Assembly: GCA_910588035.1 (NCBI GenBank)
Contig: CAJUPY010000032.1
Coordinates: 1 to 18,235, forward strand
Origin: an uncultured Muribaculaceae bacterium
GTDB taxonomy: Bacteria > Bacteroidota > Bacteroidia > Bacteroidales > Muribaculaceae
Reading direction: 5' to 3'
Length of the DNA: 18,235 nt
The translations under genes and the position numbers were made by a program. Position 1 is the stretch's first letter. Each line of letters begins with the position of its first letter. The notes beneath the pieces are model-generated. The model saw only the letters and a program-made list of their open reading frames with translations, had not been told where the DNA came from and made no database searches. Shown here piece by piece: positions 14,721-18,235 of this stretch.

Positions 14721-15412
14721 AGATAGAGCATGTAGGTTTGCCGCGGCAGGTGGCGCAATCCGACAATGACTCCGAACCGGTCGTTTGAAAAAGTCATGCC
14801 GTGGGTGCGCAGCGATGTGTTGAGCGATTTCCACAGGCGGCGTGCGGCAGGAGTGATGTCGATGTTTGGAAACAGAACCACACCTCCGTCGTCGAGTGCT
14901 TTTTTTAAGACGTCGCGAAACTTGATGTCGTCGGCGATGCCGCAGACCATTGCGAAAGGAATCTCTCCAGATTTTGCGCTCCATGCAGACACGGCATTCT
15001 CAAACGTTGCGTGGCGCACGATGCGGTCATCGGCCTGTGAAATGATGCGGTTGTAATCGTCGGGTTGAGATTTCACGGAATATTCGGCTATCGTGAGGTC
15101 AGACGAGGTGTCGAGCGCGGCCATCGTTTCAAGACCGCGCGATTGGCCGAGCTGAAGAATCACACTTGGCGAAAAACGGTTCACAACCCTGAAAACGGTG
15201 TGTTGATACTTGAGCGGAGCCGGACGGCGTCTGACGGCAGAGCGACGAGAGAGAGCCATGCGCCGCATTTTCTCGTCGGGGTAGGCATAATATTGATATT
15301 TCTGTCTCATCACTTCGGTGATGAAACTGAATGCAAACGGCGAGTGAACGCCGAATCCGCGCGTGGTCTTGATGCGCAGCGGAGCGGTCAGACATCTCTT
15401 AAACAGTCTCAT
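14717..15412 (-). CDS. SAM-methyltransferase-like protein
   Basis: From the ATG at 15412 this is a 231-residue protein beginning MRLFKRCLTAPLRIKTTRGF. It has GVHSPFAFSFITEVM (21-35), then a Rossmann-like strand-loop VILQLGQSRGLETMAAL (84-100) that resembles the SAM-binding motif I of class I methyltransferases, though the Gly pattern is imperfect. Later strands (FAMVCGI, GGVVLFPNI, GVIVGL) fit the same fold. The acidic ligand residues of an active enzyme are hard to assign, so activity is uncertain. The chosen start overlaps the YfhO stop by 14 bp, and a longer ATG at 15469 would overlap by 71 bp. It ends overlapping xerD by four bases. Confidence 0.78.
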   Translation of the reverse strand: MRLFKRCLTAPLRIKTTRGFGVHSPFAFSFITEVMRQKYQYYAYPDEKMRRMALSRRSAVRRRPAPLKYQHTVFRVVNRFSPSVILQLGQSRGLETMAALDTSSDLTIAEYSVKSQPDDYNRIISQADDRIVRHATFENAVSAWSAKSGEIPFAMVCGIADDIKFRDVLKKALDDGGVVLFPNIDITPAARRLWKSLNTSLRTHGMTFSNDRFGVIVGLRHLPRQTYMLYL

Positions 15413-17996
15413 CTTCGCCCGGACGCAGTCGGTAGTGGATAAGTGAATTGACGATTCCGAGCGCGACAATGAGATATATCAGAATCACAGAGACAGATGC
15501 TACGGTAGTCGTTGCGGCAATGGATCGCGGCTTGAATTCCATGACCACGGTGTGGTCACCTGCCGGAATGTCAATTGCCCGCAAGACATAGTTCACACGG
15601 GCAATCTCGACAGGCTTGCCGTCGATCGTGGCGTTCCAGCCGTAAGGGAAATAAACTTCAGAGAACACGGCGGTTCCACCGTTGGCCGACGAGGCGTGGT
15701 AGGTGAGGCGGTCGGGGGCATATGATGTCTCGAAGATTGTGTCACCCGGCTGGCGCGTTGTTTTTCTCAAGGGAAGAATGTCACGGAACCGCTCGTCGGC
15801 AACAGCTTCTGTGGCCGGATCGATCACCGACAGGGCGTCCATTTCGGCATCGGCACCTGCGACAAACCGAAGTGAGTCGACAAACCAGGCGTTGCCGAGC
15901 GCGCCGGGGTTGAGCGTCAGTTCACCCGAGTGGTCGATGACATATCGTGCGTTGAGCATGTCAAGCACATTCATGTCGGCATCGGTTGCCTGTCCGTAGA
16001 GCACACCGTTGAGGTGGCGGTCAATGAGATCTTGGTAGCGTGTCAGCTTTGCAGCATGATATCCACCGATCATCTTGTGGTGATAGGAGGGAGAGGCCTG
16101 CCAGAACTCCGGAATGTTCATGACCCTGTAGTTCATGGCCGTGTCTTGCAGAATCGCGCGGTCGTTGGCCGACAGCGGGAACGGATCGGCAGCCGACAGT
16201 TGCGCGTCACAGAAACTGTCGTGGTTAAGATAGCGTTTGTTTACACTGAAAAGATCGGCGAACACGAGCACTCCGACAACGGTGGCCGCAACCCCGACAT
16301 GAATGCGTTTCATTGACCAGAAGAGCAACGCCAGGAACGCGCCGGCCAGAAACAGCAGGCTTCTGAGCGAGTCACTCTCGATCATCGAGTTGCGCAAGGT
16401 CGAGACTGCATGATAGACCGACGGATTGTTGATGCTGAACATCGCGACGGCCTCGCGCGGATAGCCCTGGGCCGACAATTGCTGTCCGATCATCTGCGAG
16501 ATCTGTTCGTCTTGGGCGGTGACTACCTTGCCGTAAATGCCCGGGCAGAAGATTCCGGCCAGGCAAAACAGGGCGACCGTGCCGAAACACCATGCCACTG
16601 GTTTCACATAGCGACGTCGGTCTTCGGCAGTCAGCAACATCTGCAGGGCGAGGATTGCCAGGAGCGGAATTGTAAACTCTGCTATGACAAGAATGCTCTC
16701 GACAGTGCGGAATTTGCTATACATCGGGAAATAGTCGATGAACAGGTCGGTCAGCCATTGGCAGTTGCGCCCCATTGCAAGCAGCACCGACAACAATGTC
16801 AGAACGAGCAATGCCCACTTGACAGGGCCTTTGACAATCACGCAGCCGACCAGAAACAGGGCGAAGATGATGACTCCTACATAGACCGGTCCGTTCGTGC
16901 CCTCCGGTTCGCCGAAATATTGCGACATGTAGTTCAGAAATGTCATTTCAACGTCGCCTAATTTGCCGGCTTCATGGAGTTTGGCTGTTTCGGGGAGGTC
17001 GGCGAGCGACATGGCCTTCATCTGGCCCTGCTCGGGACGTGCCGAAGCCCCGCCCTTGATGTCGGGAATCATCAGCGAGAATGTCTCGGCGACCCCGTAG
17101 CTGTACTGGGTGATGTAGTCGCGGTCGAGACCCGAAGTGGCGTTCCCGTCAGTGGTCTGGGCAACGGTCAGCTCAGAGTGATTGCCACGTATAGTCTCTT
17201 TTGAATATTCATAGGTGTTGTATAGACTCGGCATGTTGGCACACACGGCCAAAACTCCGGCGACAGCCAATGACGCCGTGGCGATCGACCAACGGCGGGT
17301 GCGGCCGGTTTTGACAGCCTCGATAAGGAACGCAATGACCAGACCCAGGATGACAAACAGAAAATAATAGGTCATCTGAACGTGGTTTGACGCAATCTGC
17401 ATCATCGCGAACAGTGCGGCAACTCCCGACCCGACGAGCCACCGGCCCCGGTAGGCCATTATGATTCCGGCGATCGTCGGCGGTATGTAGCTCAGAGTGA
17501 CAAATTTCCAGATGTGACCCGCTCCTATGATAATTATAAAATAGGTGGAGAATCCCCATGCTACGGCTCCAATCAGGCCATAATACCACCTTACTCTCAT
17601 CGCGAGCATCAGAATGAAGAAACCCATCATCATCATGAAAAGGAGATTTGACGGAGCCGGCAAGCCGAGTCCGTAGACATCTGTTATCCATGAGAACAGC
17701 GAGTCAGAGCTGTAGGTCGGTGAGATTTGAAACGTCGGCATTCCGGAGAACAGCGAGTTTGTCCACCACGACTTCTCACCGGTCTGCTCCTGATAGACCT
17801 GTGCCTCATGGCCAATCGCCGCACCCTGTTGCATGTCGTGCTGTCTGAGCTGATTGCCCTCGACGGCATCGGGGTGGAAAAAAGCAAGCGAGATTATAGC
17901 CATGATTGCTATCGACACGATTGTCTGCCATATTTTCTGACTGCGCAAGGCCATTTTGACTCTGTCGGCCACGCTGGTTTTCTGATTGTCTGTCAT
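15399..17996 (-). CDS. YfhO family membrane protein
   Basis: This 865-residue polytopic inner-membrane protein belongs to the YfhO family, a GT-C-like group linked to cell-surface glycan or lipid glycosylation. The first helix is at about 22-40. A dense block of helices begins near 105 (LLFMMMMGFFILMLAM). A large extracytoplasmic part follows the membrane block, ending in the conserved VYFPYGWNATIDGKPVEIAR region (about 781-800). A last helix sits near the C terminus (about 829-852). Family members in Bacteroidetes have this same size and tail. The precise substrate is unknown. It is the first gene of a five-gene operon and has its own promoter just upstream. Confidence 0.9.
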   Translation of the reverse strand: MTDNQKTSVADRVKMALRSQKIWQTIVSIAIMAIISLAFFHPDAVEGNQLRQHDMQQGAAIGHEAQVYQEQTGEKSWWTNSLFSGMPTFQISPTYSSDSLFSWITDVYGLGLPAPSNLLFMMMMGFFILMLAMRVRWYYGLIGAVAWGFSTYFIIIIGAGHIWKFVTLSYIPPTIAGIIMAYRGRWLVGSGVAALFAMMQIASNHVQMTYYFLFVILGLVIAFLIEAVKTGRTRRWSIATASLAVAGVLAVCANMPSLYNTYEYSKETIRGNHSELTVAQTTDGNATSGLDRDYITQYSYGVAETFSLMIPDIKGGASARPEQGQMKAMSLADLPETAKLHEAGKLGDVEMTFLNYMSQYFGEPEGTNGPVYVGVIIFALFLVGCVIVKGPVKWALLVLTLLSVLLAMGRNCQWLTDLFIDYFPMYSKFRTVESILVIAEFTIPLLAILALQMLLTAEDRRRYVKPVAWCFGTVALFCLAGIFCPGIYGKVVTAQDEQISQMIGQQLSAQGYPREAVAMFSINNPSVYHAVSTLRNSMIESDSLRSLLFLAGAFLALLFWSMKRIHVGVAATVVGVLVFADLFSVNKRYLNHDSFCDAQLSAADPFPLSANDRAILQDTAMNYRVMNIPEFWQASPSYHHKMIGGYHAAKLTRYQDLIDRHLNGVLYGQATDADMNVLDMLNARYVIDHSGELTLNPGALGNAWFVDSLRFVAGADAEMDALSVIDPATEAVADERFRDILPLRKTTRQPGDTIFETSYAPDRLTYHASSANGGTAVFSEVYFPYGWNATIDGKPVEIARVNYVLRAIDIPAGDHTVVMEFKPRSIAATTTVASVSVILIYLIVALGIVNSLIHYRLRPGEDETV

Positions 17997-18018
17997 TGAT
18001 AATTCTTTTTATTTGCGG

Positions 18019-18050
18019 CAAATTTAACAATTTAACCGTTCATTGACAAG
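18019..18050 (-). promoter_or_regulatory. Promoter of the YfhO operon
   Basis: On the minus strand, CTTG (18050-18047), 20 nt, then TAAATTTG (18026-18019). Transcription would begin near 18012, about 16 nt before the YfhO ATG. This is the only clear promoter I see for the five genes down to 12781. Confidence 0.65.
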
Positions 18051-18128
18051 GCAATTGTCAAACAAACGCTGTTGAAGCCCCGTAACTGCATCTTTCAGAG
18101 CGAAATTTCAAAAAAAATCGCAAATTAA

Positions 18129-18159
18129 TTTGCCAAACAAAAAATTATGCTTAACTTTG
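18129..18159 (+). promoter_or_regulatory. Promoter of tRNA-Arg
   Basis: TTTG (18129-18132), 19 nt, then TAACTTTG (18152-18159), full matches to both Bacteroidetes boxes. Initiation near 18166 would precede the mature tRNA by about 18 nt. It diverges from the YfhO promoter. Confidence 0.75.
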
Positions 18160-18183
18160 CAGTCGCAAACCCAAATAGGGAAT

Positions 18184-18235
18184 GGCTCCTTAGCTCAACT
18201 GAATAGAGCATCTGACTACGGATCAGAAGGTTACA
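18184..18235 (+). tRNA. tRNA-Arg (ACG), 5' part only, cut by the window edge
   Basis: The 5' acceptor strand GGCTCCT is followed by a D arm (AGCTCAACTGAATAGAGC) and an anticodon stem TCTGA/TCAGA with loop CTACGGA, giving anticodon ACG (arginine; the A is normally edited to inosine). The T arm is outside the window. Confidence 0.92.

Noticed and set aside
14721..14984. N-terminal extension of XerD giving 390 residues
   Set aside because: The extra 88 residues are Arg/His/Pro-rich, lie over the upstream methyltransferase-like gene in another frame and are absent from Xer proteins.
15413..15469. Longer start for the methyltransferase-like protein
   Set aside because: It would overlap the YfhO gene by 71 bp, whereas the ATG at 15412 gives a normal small overlap and a plausible N terminus.

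Overview
The window looks like a chromosomal segment from a member of the Bacteroidales (Bacteroidetes). The evidence is four promoters of the Bacteroidetes type (a TTTG-like -33 element, 19-20 nt, then TAnnTTTG), A-rich translation starts without Shine-Dalgarno sequences, a 36-nt type II-C CRISPR repeat that reads GTTGTGGTTTGATG in crRNA sense, and a YfhO / XerD / DUF1232 gene string. I cannot fix the genus. The window opens inside a tRNA-Asn and closes inside a tRNA-Arg.

Layout. 1-89: 3' part of tRNA-Asn(GTT) and its terminator. 135-1864: promoter and gene for a single-chain GmrSD-like DUF262/DUF1524 protein, probably a modification-dependent (type IV) restriction enzyme. 1912-7910: a complete type II-C CRISPR-Cas locus with 15 identical repeats, a leader, and cas2, cas1 and cas9, all read on the minus strand. 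7911-8102: a compact control region. It holds interlocked divergent promoters for cas9 (minus) and the tracrRNA (plus), and the tracrRNA itself (about 7989-8067), whose first nucleotides are the anti-repeat. 8103-12719: a four-gene minus-strand operon encoding an FtsK/SpoIIIE-type ATPase with three modules (EccC/EssC-like), a coiled-coil protein with two C-terminal membrane helices, and two roughly 100-residue helical proteins. 12781-18050: a core-type operon (YfhO membrane protein, methyltransferase-like protein, XerD, DUF1232 protein, small secreted protein). 18129-18235: promoter and 5' part of tRNA-Arg(ACG).

How it fits together. Everything between tRNA-Asn and the core operon is, or may be, defence related. 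The DUF262/DUF1524 protein would attack modified DNA. Cas9 with tracrRNA and crRNAs would attack DNA matching the 14 spacers, and Cas1-Cas2 would add new spacers. The anti-repeat proves the array is transcribed on the minus strand, away from cas2. The least familiar part is the ATPase operon. I recognise the ATPase fold but not the system. Its composition resembles a reduced type VII-secretion-like set or an undescribed membrane-linked ATPase complex. It lies directly upstream of cas9 on the same strand with no terminator visible to me, so its transcript could run antisense through the tracrRNA into cas9.
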